From the NCBI RefSeq assembly GCF_038050405.1, contig NZ_CP150901.1, forward strand, positions 558,001 through 622,000: a stretch of DNA of 64,000 nucleotides, written 5' to 3'. The DNA is from Paraburkholderia sp. IMGN_8. GTDB taxonomy: Bacteria > Pseudomonadota > Gammaproteobacteria > Burkholderiales > Burkholderiaceae. Positions 8,623 through 16,853 of the stretch are shown piece after piece. Under the pieces are notes generated by a model. The model was not told the origin of the DNA. It saw only the letters and a program-made list of their open reading frames with translations, and searched no databases. Both the position numbers and the translations under genes were made by a program. How positions within the stretch are numbered: position 1 is the stretch's first letter; each line of letters opens with the position of its first letter.

Positions 8623-9408
8623 TCAGGACGCCGCGTCTGGCGAGGCGATCACACGGTTGCGCAGCACACCGATCCCTTCGATCTCGACCTCGATCGTGTC
8701 TCCGGGCTTGATCGGGCCGACCCCCGCCGGTGTTCCCGTCATGATGTGATCGCCGGGAAGGAGCGTCATATACTTGCTGAGGTAGGCGATCAGCGTGGGC
8801 ACGCCATAGACGAGGTCGGCGGTGTTGCCGCTCTGGCGCACCTCGCCGTTGACGCGGGTGATCAGATGAAGGTTCGACGGATCGATGTCCGTCTCGACCA
8901 CGGGACCAATCGGCGCGAACGTGTCGTAGCCTTTACCCATGAGGAGGCAGCCGTACTCGCTCTCGCGACGCTGCAACACCCGGTCGCTGACGTCGTTGCC
9001 GCACGTGTAACCGAACACGTAACGCAGTGCATCGCTTTCGGAAACATGGCGCGCTTCCTTGCCGATGATCACCGTCAGCTCCCCTTCGAAATGAATGTTC
9101 TCGCCGTCGGGCGGATAGACGATGGCCGCGTCCGGGCCGATCACCGTGGTGCTGGGTTTCATGAACAGCACGGGCAGCGTGGGCGTGTTCTTCCCAACTT
9201 CCTGCGAATGCGCGCGGTAGTTGTATCCGAGACCGAAAACGCGAGGGCGGTGAAACGGGCTCAACACGCGAACTGATTCGAGTGTGTCGACATGGCCGGA
9301 AGGATGCAGTGCTTCCAGCGGCGAGCACTTCAGTCGCTGGATATTTCCGTCGCTGCCGAGAATGCCGTAATGCTCGTTGCCATCAATCGAATATCGCACG
9401 ATTTTCAT
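8623..9408 (-). CDS. fumarylacetoacetate hydrolase (FAH) family protein, HpaG/2-hydroxyhepta-2,4-diene-1,7-dioate isomerase-like
   Basis: A 261-aa FAH-fold enzyme. GLGYNYRAHSQEV opens the catalytic domain. The metal-binding acidic residues follow in HFEGELTVIIGKEAR and YTCGNDVSDR, then GKGYDTFAPIGP and the C-terminal LLPGDHIMTGTPAGVG. In meta-cleavage pathways this fold performs decarboxylation, isomerisation or C-C hydrolysis of ring-fission products. It is the last gene of the cupin-to-FAH operon, 91 bp after the ADH. The spacer holds a palindrome (9415-9424) and a 10-bp-stem hairpin (9454-9476). The exact reaction is not assigned. Confidence 0.88.
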   Translation of the reverse strand: MKIVRYSIDGNEHYGILGSDGNIQRLKCSPLEALHPSGHVDTLESVRVLSPFHRPRVFGLGYNYRAHSQEVGKNTPTLPVLFMKPSTTVIGPDAAIVYPPDGENIHFEGELTVIIGKEARHVSESDALRYVFGYTCGNDVSDRVLQRRESEYGCLLMGKGYDTFAPIGPVVETDIDPSNLHLITRVNGEVRQSGNTADLVYGVPTLIAYLSKYMTLLPGDHIMTGTPAGVGPIKPGDTIEVEIEGIGVLRNRVIASPDAAS

Positions 9409-9453
9409 GGGTTTTTACCGGTAAGAAGCGGACCGAAACTTGCGCGAGCGGGC

Positions 9454-9476
9454 GTGCAACTGCGGCGCAGTTGCAC
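9454..9476 (-). other. hairpin in the ADH-FAH spacer
   Basis: Perfect 10-bp arms (GTGCAACTGC / GCAGTTGCAC) with a 3-nt loop lie between the ADH stop and the FAH start. There is no U-tract, so an mRNA-processing or attenuating stem is more likely than a terminator. Confidence 0.4.
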
Positions 9477-9499
9477 TTGCGCTCACGCAGCGAAGCTAA

Positions 9500-10609
9500 T
9501 CAGGGAAGGACGACATAGTTGCTGAAGCCTCCGTCGCGATCCTTCAGGCCGGAGATGGCTTCATTGACGCGTTCGAGCGGGAATCTGCGATGTTCGAGAT
9601 ACGACAGGTCGATTGCGCCAGTGCTCACCATGTCGGCCATTTCCTGGCCCTGTGCCGTCGTGAACCAGTTCGATCCAATGATCTGCACCTGTTCATCCAT
9701 CAGCCACTTCACGTCGATAGGCAGGTCTTCCGCCACGCCGCCGACATTCACCACTCTGCCGCCGCGTCGAACGCCCTTCATCGAATCGAGCATGGTGGCC
9801 GCGGGCGCCTTCGCGCCAAGCGCACTGATAACAAAGTCCGCGCCTTCACCGCCCGTCAGCGACTTCGCCCATTCGCCCGTCGAGCCTTCGCCGAGCTGCA
9901 TCACTTCGATGCGGTCCGGCGCGAGCGCCTTGACACGTTTGAGCAGCGCTTCGTCGCGCCCCGTGCCGAGAATGCGCGACAGTCCCATGGCGAGGCCGAG
10001 CACCGTTGCAGCCACACCTAACGTGCCCGTGATGCCGTCTATGAGCGCAACCTGGCCTGGACCCGCGGCGGCGTTTTTCAGCGCACCGTACGACGTGCCC
10101 ATATACCCGAACCGGCCGGCCTGTTCGAAGCTCATGTTATCGGGGAGATTGACGATCGCATACTCGGGAGCGGTCATGTATTCGCTGAAGCCGCCATACG
10201 GGTAAAGATCGAAGATGCGTTGCCCGTCGCGGCTCGTGCTGAAGTACCCGTTCAGCGTGTAGTAGCGGCATTCACTGCGCCGGCCGGCCCGGCATGCCTT
10301 GCACGATCCGCAGGAACGCAACGGGCTCACATAGACGCGATCGCCCGGCTTGACGTTGAGGACCGCTTCACCGACTTCTTCGACGACCCCGGCGGGGTCC
10401 AGACCGAAGATGGCGGGAAATTTTGGCAGCGGCTGATGCGGAAACCAAGTCGGCCAGTTATTGATGACGTTCGCCATGTTCGGCACAATTCCGCATGCCT
10501 TGACTCGGACGAGAACATCGTTGGGTCTCGGTTTCGGCACCGGGATGGTATCGAGCGTCATCGGGGTGTGGAGAGCATGCAGCCGTGCTGCAACCATTGT
10601 TCGTTCCAT
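9500..10609 (-). CDS. zinc-dependent alcohol dehydrogenase (MDR superfamily)
   Basis: A 369-aa medium-chain dehydrogenase. The catalytic-zinc Cys is in VKACGIVPN. The structural zinc lobe has four Cys within CGSCKACRAGRRSEC, and the nucleotide-binding fold is ALIDGITGTLGVAATVLGLA. The start at 10609 is preceded by AGAGGAA at proper spacing; an upstream in-frame ATG at 10651 lacks such a site. It lies in the LacI-associated operon between a CMD protein and the FAH protein. It probably oxidises an alcohol or hydroxyl intermediate of that pathway. Substrate unknown. Confidence 0.87.
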   Translation of the reverse strand: MERTMVAARLHALHTPMTLDTIPVPKPRPNDVLVRVKACGIVPNMANVINNWPTWFPHQPLPKFPAIFGLDPAGVVEEVGEAVLNVKPGDRVYVSPLRSCGSCKACRAGRRSECRYYTLNGYFSTSRDGQRIFDLYPYGGFSEYMTAPEYAIVNLPDNMSFEQAGRFGYMGTSYGALKNAAAGPGQVALIDGITGTLGVAATVLGLAMGLSRILGTGRDEALLKRVKALAPDRIEVMQLGEGSTGEWAKSLTGGEGADFVISALGAKAPAATMLDSMKGVRRGGRVVNVGGVAEDLPIDVKWLMDEQVQIIGSNWFTTAQGQEMADMVSTGAIDLSYLEHRRFPLERVNEAISGLKDRDGGFSNYVVLP

Positions 10610-10693
10610 ACATTCCTCTTTCTCTGTGAAGACTTCCGCAGTACCCGCCATTCCGTGCGGAAGTACTACGTATTGCTTTTAGCAGTGGCCGGT

Positions 10694-11227
10694 TCAGCGA
10701 TAACTCTCCTCGAGTTCGATCGCGAGTGCGCCCATGATGCGCACGCCGGAGTTGTACCAGGCGATGTTCAATGCGAGCTCGACCCGTTGCTGTTCGTTCA
10801 GGAACGGGACAATCCTGTTCCAGGTCTTGTCGCTGACGTCGACCTTCAGCGTCGACTCTTTTGCGACTGCCATCACCGCACGTTCCTCTTCGTTGAAGAG
10901 AGGCGATGTTTCGAAGTCGGGGATCGCCTTCAGTTGCTCGGCACTGATGCCCGCCTTCAGTCCATGCGACTGGTGATGCGCGATTTCGTATTCAGAGCCG
11001 GTGCAGTGTCCCACCGTCAGAATCGCGAGTTCACGCAGCTTCGGGCTGATCGACGACGCGCGGATTGCATTCGCGTAGGACAGGAACCGGTCGAGAATCT
11101 GCGGTGCGTGCACAAGCGCGCGGAAGATGTTCGCGGTAGGTACTTTGCGTTCACGTTCGAGCCGGTCGAAGAGGGCGTCGTTGACGCCTGCGAGGTCCGA
11201 ACGCTGAAGATATTTGACGCGTGCCAT
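10694..11227 (-). CDS. carboxymuconolactone decarboxylase (CMD)/AhpD-like family protein
   Basis: A 177-aa all-helical AhpD-fold protein. SPKLRELAILTVGHCTGSEYEIAHHQ is the family core (cited here as SPKLRELAIL and GHCTGSEYEIAHH). It has a single Cys, where AhpD peroxidases use CxxC, and so resembles the decarboxylase/hydratase-like branch rather than the peroxidase branch. The start at 11227 follows an AAGGAA ribosome site. The frame continues open far upstream only because it runs antisense through the dioxygenase gene. It is 20 bp from the dioxygenase gene and clearly co-transcribed with it. Confidence 0.85.
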   Translation of the reverse strand: MARVKYLQRSDLAGVNDALFDRLERERKVPTANIFRALVHAPQILDRFLSYANAIRASSISPKLRELAILTVGHCTGSEYEIAHHQSHGLKAGISAEQLKAIPDFETSPLFNEEERAVMAVAKESTLKVDVSDKTWNRIVPFLNEQQRVELALNIAWYNSGVRIMGALAIELEESYR

Positions 11228-11247
11228 AGTGGTTATTCCTTGCTCTA

Positions 11248-12255
11248 TCAGCTTTTTGCAAGCCGGTTCTGAATGTAGGTTTCGAGCGTCGTGGGACGCG
11301 GTTTGTTGGCCGTCTCGATCAGATCGGCTCCTTCGAACCGCGAGGCCTCGAAGTACCAGCGGTGCTCTGCCGGCAGACCCCAGCGCACGCTGGTACTCAG
11401 CGAAGCGGCATCCCAACGGACCGGTTCGATTTCGATGTCGATGGTCTGGTAATGACCGTCGCACAGTTCGACGCGATGACCATCTGGGTCGCGCAGATAG
11501 ACGAACAGCATGCCGCCTGGGCCGTGGCGGCCCGGCCCGCGTTCTACTTCGTGTGCATAGCCGTAGATGCCCGCGAGGTCGCACGCAGTGAAGATGTTGT
11601 GCGATTCGGGCACGATGTACGCAAAGTGATGCATGCACGGTCCGTCGTTCTCGACGATAGCCAGATCGAGGCACGTGCCTTTGCGATACATGAAGGCGCC
11701 GAGCAGCCGCTCGCCGTGCGCGAGATACTCGGAGTTGCGAAAGCCAAGCCTGCTGTAAAACGCGCAGGATTCGTATGTGTCCGGAGAGAAGATCTGGAAG
11801 TGATCGATCCGCTGCGCGTGTGCGCCCTTGAACAGGTTGCGGTCGAGATAGAGGCGCGGACGCGTTTCCATCTGCGCACACAATTCGATTTTTGTGCCGA
11901 ACGGATCGGACACATGCAAGGTTCTCCCTTGATGCGCGACTTCGACCCATTCGGCGGGAAGCCCTTCTTCGTTGAAGAACTGCCAGGCAAGGTCCAGGTC
12001 TTCTTCGAGGAAAACCCGAAAGCCAATCCGCTTGCAGATGGGTGCATTCCTGTCGGCCTGCACGAGAACCAGACTATGGTGGCACGCTTCGGACAGACCG
12101 CGCAGATAGCACGTGTCAGCGGTTTGTTCCGTCATGACCAGGCCGACGATGTCGACATAGAAGTCCCGGCTTTTCGCCAGGTCGGCGACGTTCAGTACGA
12201 TGTGGCTGGCGCGCGTGATATTGAAGGGCGGCCGGTGATTGACAGCAGGCAGCAT
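11248..12255 (-). CDS. extradiol ring-cleavage dioxygenase, HPCD-like (VOC superfamily)
   Basis: A 335-aa type I extradiol dioxygenase made of two VOC modules. The metal triad is in the C-terminal module: His of RIDHFQIFSP, His of GPCMHHFAYIVPES and Glu of DPDGHRVELCDG. GRHGPGGMLFVYLRDPDGH matches the active-site His loop of homoprotocatechuate 2,3-dioxygenases, and the tail resembles that family too. The reaction is Fe(II)/O2-dependent opening of a catecholic ring next to the hydroxyls. The start follows AAGAGGT. It sits between the enolase paralogue and the CMD protein in one operon. The natural catechol is unknown. Confidence 0.88.
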   Translation of the reverse strand: MLPAVNHRPPFNITRASHIVLNVADLAKSRDFYVDIVGLVMTEQTADTCYLRGLSEACHHSLVLVQADRNAPICKRIGFRVFLEEDLDLAWQFFNEEGLPAEWVEVAHQGRTLHVSDPFGTKIELCAQMETRPRLYLDRNLFKGAHAQRIDHFQIFSPDTYESCAFYSRLGFRNSEYLAHGERLLGAFMYRKGTCLDLAIVENDGPCMHHFAYIVPESHNIFTACDLAGIYGYAHEVERGPGRHGPGGMLFVYLRDPDGHRVELCDGHYQTIDIEIEPVRWDAASLSTSVRWGLPAEHRWYFEASRFEGADLIETANKPRPTTLETYIQNRLAKS

Positions 12256-12304
12256 GATGACCTCTTGATTGTTGATGGCGAGCTTTCGGCGACGGTATGA
12301 CGAT

Positions 12305-13600
12305 TCAGATCGGGCGGTCCATGAAAGGCAGCGCGGACCATCCGCTGAATTGCGCCTGCCGTCCCAACGCTTCCTCGATTCGCAATACCTCGTTCCACTT
12401 GGCCATGCGTTCCGAACGCGAGAACGAACCGACCTTGAACTGACCCGCGTCCCAGCCGACCGACAAATGCGCGATGGTGACGTCTTCGGTCTCGCCGGAT
12501 CGCGCCGACACGATCGTGCCGAATCCAGCCGCCTTGCCTGCCTGCAGCGCCTCGTAGGCTTCGGTCACGGTGCCCGCCTGATTCGGCTTGATAAGCACGG
12601 CATTCAGCGTGCCGTCCATCGCGGCTGTTCTGACACGGGCCGCGTTGGTGACAAGAAAGTCGTCGCCGATGATCTGGCAACGCGAGCCGTACGATTGCGT
12701 AAAGAGCCTGAAGCCTTCCACGTCGTCTTCGGCAAGCGGATCTTCGATCGACAGGATCGGGTAGGTGTCCAGCCAGCGCCCCAGCATGTCGATCATCTGC
12801 GCGGTGTCGAGCGTCCTGCCGTCGAGCGCGAGCGTGTACTGTCCGTTGCGGCCGAATTCGGATGCGGCGATGTCGAGCGAGATGCCGACCTGCTTGCCGG
12901 GTTGCAGACCCGTGTCGACAATGGCGCGCACCAGCGTGTCGAGGGCGTCTTCGTTGCAGTCGAAGGCCGGCCAGTAGCCGCCTTCGTCCGCCACCCCCTG
13001 AAGCTTGCCCGCCTGCTTCATCAGCGAGCCGGCGGCGCGGTACACCTCCGCCGTCCACTCCAGCGCCTCGGTGAAGCTGCGCGCGGCGGGGCACATGATC
13101 ATGAAGTCCTGCACGTCGACGCGGCGCGCAGCATGTGCTCCGCCTCCGAATATCTGGATCTCGGGCAGCGGCAGGCGCACCGCACGTTCTCCGGCGAGAT
13201 AGCGCCACAACGGCTGGCTGCTTGCGGCAGCCGCGGCGTGCAGGACCGCCATCGAAGTCGCGACGATCGCATTGCCGCCCAGACGGCTGCGGTTGGGCGT
13301 TCCATCCAGGGCGACCAGACGGGCGTCGATAGCAGCCTGATCGCGGGCATCGGCGCCTTCGAGCGCACTCGCAATCTCGCCGTTTACCTTCGATAGCGCA
13401 TTGGATACGCCGAGGCCGCCGAAGGCGGCGCCGCCGTCGCGCAAGTCCAGCGCTTCTCCGCTGCCGGTCGAAGCGCCCGCGGGCGCAATCGCGCGACCGC
13501 TCATGCCGCCGTGCAGCGTGACCTCGACTTCCACCGTCGGACGGCCGCGCGAGTCCCAGACGCGTCGGCCGCGTACATGGGCGATCGTTGATTCAGTCAT
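12305..13600 (-). CDS. enolase paralogue with altered active site
   Basis: A 431-aa full-length enolase-fold protein. Conserved are the GASTG loop, His of GGGAHAARRVD, Glu of ADEGGYWP, the three Mg ligands (SLDIAASEF, SIEDPL, IIGDDFLVTN) and Lys of LIKPNQAGT. Two residues normally invariant in glycolytic enolase differ: the Glu of QEFM is Asp (VQDFMIM), and the His of SHRSGETED is Ala (SARSGETED). SIEDG is SIEDP. The gene lies 74 bp after the cupin gene in a catabolic operon, so it is very unlikely to be the housekeeping enolase. A kinase gene in the same regulon could supply a phosphorylated substrate. Function unproven. Confidence 0.85.
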   Translation of the reverse strand: MTESTIAHVRGRRVWDSRGRPTVEVEVTLHGGMSGRAIAPAGASTGSGEALDLRDGGAAFGGLGVSNALSKVNGEIASALEGADARDQAAIDARLVALDGTPNRSRLGGNAIVATSMAVLHAAAAASSQPLWRYLAGERAVRLPLPEIQIFGGGAHAARRVDVQDFMIMCPAARSFTEALEWTAEVYRAAGSLMKQAGKLQGVADEGGYWPAFDCNEDALDTLVRAIVDTGLQPGKQVGISLDIAASEFGRNGQYTLALDGRTLDTAQMIDMLGRWLDTYPILSIEDPLAEDDVEGFRLFTQSYGSRCQIIGDDFLVTNAARVRTAAMDGTLNAVLIKPNQAGTVTEAYEALQAGKAAGFGTIVSARSGETEDVTIAHLSVGWDAGQFKVGSFSRSERMAKWNEVLRIEEALGRQAQFSGWSALPFMDRPI

Positions 13601-13674
13601 AAGGATTGTCTACCTCGTTAATGTGGGTGATTTGTGCGGTTGCAGCGCGGAGCGTTTGGATAATCGAGCCGCGG

Positions 13675-14271
13675 TCATTCGCTTCTGCGCGCTCCGATCA
13701 GGACGAAGGCCAGCGTCGCGGGCCGGTCGCTTTTGTTTCGCCACGCATGGCGGGTTCCGTTCTGCACGACGACTTCATGCTTGCGCATCAGCTCCGCGCG
13801 TCCCTCGTCAAGCTCGAGCCAGATTTCGCCGTCGAGAACGATGCCGTAATCGACGGTCGGGGTCGCGTGCATGCCGTCCTCCTCGAAAAGCTCCGCAAGT
13901 CCCGGACTGATTGCGAGGTTTTCAGTGGCCGCGGCCTGCGGATCGAAGCCAGGTGCAAAGAACACGCTATCCGGAGGAAACGTCACGATGAGAAAGCGCG
14001 TGCCCGACACCGCGGGGACGAAGCTGGCGACAGCCGGAGTGGGGTCCGTGCCGTCAAAAGGAATGGCTTGCGCCGGTTCCGTTGCCCAGACAAGACGGGA
14101 CACCAAGCCGGGGATATGCTGGTACGCGTCGGAGCGGGGAGGCGGCGAATCGAGTGCGACTGTCGATGCGCCGCTTGCGTTGTGGCCGGTGACGACGCGA
14201 CGAATTGCTAGCGGCACGTCGCCCGTGCTCGGGGTATCGAACTGGAGAGGAGCGGCATTGGCGTCTTTCAC
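13675..14271 (-). CDS. cupin-domain protein, first gene of the dioxygenase operon
   Basis: A 198-aa protein. The C-terminal half is a double-stranded beta-helix cupin: HATPTVDYGIVLDGEIWLEL is the first motif region (shown as TPTVDYGIVLDGEIWLEL) and VVQNGTRHAWRNKSDRPA is the second with its His. The GTG start at 14271 is preceded by AGGAGA; upstream codons belong to the promoter/operator region. Such stand-alone cupins can be metal-dependent enzymes or small-molecule binders, and the N-terminal half is not recognisable. It leads the operon running to the FAH gene at 8623. Confidence 0.78.
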   Translation of the reverse strand: MKDANAAPLQFDTPSTGDVPLAIRRVVTGHNASGASTVALDSPPPRSDAYQHIPGLVSRLVWATEPAQAIPFDGTDPTPAVASFVPAVSGTRFLIVTFPPDSVFFAPGFDPQAAATENLAISPGLAELFEEDGMHATPTVDYGIVLDGEIWLELDEGRAELMRKHEVVVQNGTRHAWRNKSDRPATLAFVLIGARRSE

Positions 14272-14287
14272 GATGTCTCCTGTTTTT

Positions 14288-14299
14288 GCTAACGTTCGC
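14288..14299 (-). promoter_or_regulatory. putative LacI-family operator, site 1
   Basis: GCTAACGTTCGC, an 11/12 match to the palindrome GCTAACGTTAGC. It lies just downstream of the -10 of the cupin operon promoter, where a bound repressor would block transcription start. A looser GCAAACGCTGC-like element follows near 14310. Confidence 0.65.
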
Positions 14300-14303
14300 A
14301 CAA

Positions 14304-14333
14304 ATTGTGGCAAACGCTGCGGTGCGTTGTCAA
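14304..14333 (-). promoter_or_regulatory. sigma70 promoter of the cupin operon
   Basis: On the minus strand TTGACA (14333-14328), 18-bp spacer, CACAAT (14309-14304). The start point would fall at about 14297, inside operator site 1, giving a leader of roughly 26 nt before the GTG start. Confidence 0.55.
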
Positions 14334-14411
14334 TAGCGGATTTAGGAGCAAATTTTCTTGAGAATGGCTCAGTACGGTGCCGACGGAAAGGCTTCCTGCG
14401 GCACGGAAAAA

Positions 14412-14423
14412 GCAAACGTTAGC
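14412..14423 (-). promoter_or_regulatory. putative LacI-family operator, site 2
   Basis: GCAAACGTTAGC, 124 bp upstream of site 1 (same-side spacing, about 12 helical turns), which would allow looping between the two. Confidence 0.6.
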
Positions 14424-14599
14424 AAACGCGCAAGTCCCGTTTTCCGCTGCGGTCGCATACGAGTCAACACGCACCGCCAGGCAGGGTTTGAAAGGCAAAA
14501 TGACCCGACGAGCTCCGCAAACTTGAGCGCCTGAGCGCGCATCAGACGCGATTCATTTTCCGCCTGCTCGACGGACGCTCCGATGCCTCCTGCTACATC

Positions 14600-15625
14600 T
14601 CAAGACGGTCGGGACTCGATCTCTTCCAGCCATGCTTGCGCCACCTGATAGAGATATTCGACCGGCCCCAGCAGCAGCCGAGTGGCGACCGCGCGGACGT
14701 GATCGCGTTGCACATCATTGGTCAGATACTCGACCGGCGACTTGCCGTCGACGCGCGCGAGGAGTAACGCAGGCAACAACTCAGCCGTGCGCGCTTCGAG
14801 CGCCGCGCGCAGTTCCCAGTCCGCTTCTTCGAAATAGGCTTCGGTCAGTGCCTTGAACGAAGCGATCAGCGCTTCCCGCCGATCCGGACGAACCAGGCAC
14901 TTGAGCAGCAGATGGTTCAGGCAGAACGCAAGATCGAAGGCCGGGTCGCCAAACCACGCGCATTCGGCGTCGAGCAATACCGGTCCCTTGGGGCCCACAA
15001 GAATGTTCTTCGGGCTCACGTCGCCGTGCACGAGCGCGGTGCGTATGCTCGCCGTGCGCTCGGCCAGATAGCGCAGCCTCGATTCGAGTTCCGGATGATG
15101 CTTCGACGTGGCGATCAGGTAAGGATCGAGCCGCAGCGCCTGAAAATTTTCCAGCGTGTCGAACCTGTCGCGCAACTCGATATCGTCGGCGCTGACCGCG
15201 TGTAGATGCCCGACCAGCCGTCCGACGGCGCGGGCCGTGTCGGGATCGACTTCGCCGTGCAGCAGTTGCTGCTTCCACATGGGATGCGCCGACGGCGCAA
15301 GAAACGACATGGCGAACACGCCGAGCCTGGCGTCGTGCGCGAGAGGAGTCGGCACATTGTCGGGGCAGTGCCGTGCAGCGAATTGCATCCAGGCCCATTC
15401 ATCGGCGTTGCGCGATACGGGGGCTTGCCAGCTTGCCGATACCTTCAGCGTGGAGAGAGCGCGCTTCACGCACAGCGATCCCGTGGCTAGATCGACACGC
15501 CATATGTCGGACGAGACTCCGCCGGTGAGCGGGTGCCAGGTGGCTGCTTCATCCTCGCGCGCGAGCTCGTGTTCAACGAGAAATGCATCGAGCTGCGGGT
15601 CGGGGCTATTGGGTTGCATCATCAC
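14600..15625 (-). CDS. APH-fold small-molecule phosphotransferase
   Basis: A 341-aa kinase-like protein of the aminoglycoside/choline kinase superfamily. The catalytic loop LVHGDVSPKNILVG supplies Asp and Asn, and VLLDAECAWFGDPAFDLAFC provides the metal-binding DxE and the family DPAFDL motif. The N-terminal lobe has a Gly-rich turn (PLTGGVSSDIW) and an ATP-site Lys (LCVKRAL). It lies 30 bp after the D-2-hydroxyacid dehydrogenase and shares its LacI-type control region. Members phosphorylate hydroxyls of diverse metabolites, so resistance is not implied. A hydroxy acid feeding the enolase paralogue is an attractive but unproven substrate. Confidence 0.85.
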   Translation of the reverse strand: MMMQPNSPDPQLDAFLVEHELAREDEAATWHPLTGGVSSDIWRVDLATGSLCVKRALSTLKVSASWQAPVSRNADEWAWMQFAARHCPDNVPTPLAHDARLGVFAMSFLAPSAHPMWKQQLLHGEVDPDTARAVGRLVGHLHAVSADDIELRDRFDTLENFQALRLDPYLIATSKHHPELESRLRYLAERTASIRTALVHGDVSPKNILVGPKGPVLLDAECAWFGDPAFDLAFCLNHLLLKCLVRPDRREALIASFKALTEAYFEEADWELRAALEARTAELLPALLLARVDGKSPVEYLTNDVQRDHVRAVATRLLLGPVEYLYQVAQAWLEEIESRPS

Positions 15626-15655
15626 GAGTTCGTTGAAGTGAAACGGTTGAAGCGG

Positions 15656-16618
15656 TCAGGCCGCCGGCAGATTGCATGGATTGCGTGGCGCCTCGCCACG
15701 CAGTACCCGCACGACTTCTTCGGCCCCCCGTCTGCGAAGCTCCAGCAAGGAAGCGTCTGACGAAAACGCAACGTGGGGCGTCAACATGGCGCCGCGTTGG
15801 CGCAGCAGTTCGTCCGGAACGAGCGGCTCGGACTCGAGCACGTCGAGCGCTGCCGCGGACAGTTGTCCGCTTTGCAGCGCTTCGATAACGGCATCTGTAT
15901 CGACGATGCCGCCACGGCTCACGTTGATCAACAGGCTGCCGCGGCGCATCCTCGAAATTCTCTCGCGATTGATGAGGTGGCGCGTCCCGTCGGTGAGCGG
16001 CGCATGCACGATCACAATGTCGCTGCTGGCTAGAAGTTCGTCGAGGTCCACGGCTTCCACGCCTGCCACTGGCTCGCGCAGGAAAGGATCATGCGTGAGG
16101 AGCCGGCAGCCGAATGCACCGAGCTTGCGGGCCGTGGCGCGGGCAATCCGGCCGAAGCCGACCAGTCCGCAAGTGAGCGCGCCCAGCCGGCGAAGGCGGG
16201 CATCGGCGGGAGACCAGCGCCCGGCGTGCACTTCGCGATCGAAAAACACCAGCCCGCGCGTCCACGCAAGCGCGAACCCGACAGCATGATCGGAGACTTC
16301 CTCGACGCAATAGTCCGGCACATTCGTGACGAGGATGCAGCGGGCGGTGGCTGCATCCACGGCAATGTTGTCGAGCCCCACGCCAAGCCTCGCAACGATC
16401 TTCAGCCGCGAAGAAGCCGCGACGGCTTCCGTCGACACCGGTGCCCAGCACGTAAGGATCGCGGAGGGAAGATGCTCGCGGACCATGGCTTCAATGCCGG
16501 ACGCGGGCAAAGGAGCGGCCGGTCCGCTTACCAGCCGCATGCCGGCGGATTCGACGATCTGACGCTCGACGCTGTCGTCGGGCCACGCATAGTCGGTGAG
16601 GAAAACTGTATCGATCAT
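15656..16618 (-). CDS. D-2-hydroxyacid dehydrogenase (NAD-dependent)
   Basis: A 320-aa member of the D-isomer-specific 2-hydroxyacid dehydrogenases, which interconvert 2-oxoacids and D-2-hydroxyacids. Its Rossmann motif is GLVGFGRIARATARKLGAFG. The substrate-binding Arg is in LINVSRGGIVD, the acidic partner in LDVLESEPLV, and the catalytic His in LTPHVAFSSD. ATG 16618 gives the family start (IDTVFLTDYAW); the extra upstream codons cover the operator region. It is the first gene of a two-gene operon with the kinase and is divergent from the porin. Confidence 0.88.
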   Translation of the reverse strand: MIDTVFLTDYAWPDDSVERQIVESAGMRLVSGPAAPLPASGIEAMVREHLPSAILTCWAPVSTEAVAASSRLKIVARLGVGLDNIAVDAATARCILVTNVPDYCVEEVSDHAVGFALAWTRGLVFFDREVHAGRWSPADARLRRLGALTCGLVGFGRIARATARKLGAFGCRLLTHDPFLREPVAGVEAVDLDELLASSDIVIVHAPLTDGTRHLINRERISRMRRGSLLINVSRGGIVDTDAVIEALQSGQLSAAALDVLESEPLVPDELLRQRGAMLTPHVAFSSDASLLELRRRGAEEVVRVLRGEAPRNPCNLPAA

Positions 16619-16654
16619 GGAATTGCGCCTGGTGGGGAATGGAATGACAGCGTG

Positions 16655-16666
16655 GTTAGCGTTGCT
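16655..16666. promoter_or_regulatory. weak LacI-type half-operator
   Basis: GTTAGCGTTGCT shows partial agreement with the GCTAACGTTAGC palindrome, 37 bp upstream of the dehydrogenase start. It is reported only because of its position near site 3. Confidence 0.3.
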
Positions 16667-16687
16667 CTGCGAACGGTGCCCTATTGC

Positions 16688-16699
16688 ACTAACGTTAGC
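16688..16699. promoter_or_regulatory. putative LacI-family operator, site 3
   Basis: ACTAACGTTAGC, an 11/12 match, 70 bp upstream of the hydroxyacid dehydrogenase ATG and 154 bp (centre to centre) from site 4 in front of the porin. Confidence 0.65.
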
Positions 16700-16800
16700 A
16701 TAACAATCGAACAGTGCCAAGCCGGTGATTCGCCTGGGCGGCTTCGTCGAGGGCGCTATGATTCGGTAAAAACCCTTGATTCATGCGGTCAAATACCGGA

Positions 16801-16829
16801 TTGACATGCCCAGAAGCGGCAACTAGACT
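16801..16829 (+). promoter_or_regulatory. sigma70 promoter of the porin gene
   Basis: TTGACA (16801-16806), 17-bp spacer, TAGACT (16824-16829). Transcription would start near 16836, immediately before operator site 4. Confidence 0.65.
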
Positions 16830-16841
16830 CAATTCGTCGAT

Positions 16842-16853
16842 GCTAACGTTCGC
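16842..16853 (+). promoter_or_regulatory. putative LacI-family operator, site 4
   Basis: GCTAACGTTCGC, identical to site 1, placed at about +6 to +17 of the predicted porin transcript, a classical repressor position. Confidence 0.65.

Larger units (their letters stand above)
14272..14599 (-). other. regulatory intergenic region of the cupin-enolase-dioxygenase operon
   Basis: A 328-bp gap between two minus-strand genes with no supported gene. It holds a sigma70-type promoter and two LacI-type palindromes listed separately. Confidence 0.7.

Noticed and set aside
11362..12300. 312-codon plus-strand frame over the dioxygenase gene
   Set aside because: Antisense shadow; the minus-strand gene has all extradiol dioxygenase motifs.
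14600..15625. Reading the APH-fold gene as an antibiotic-resistance determinant
   Set aside because: The fold is shared by many metabolite kinases, and the gene is embedded in a catabolic regulon with no resistance context.
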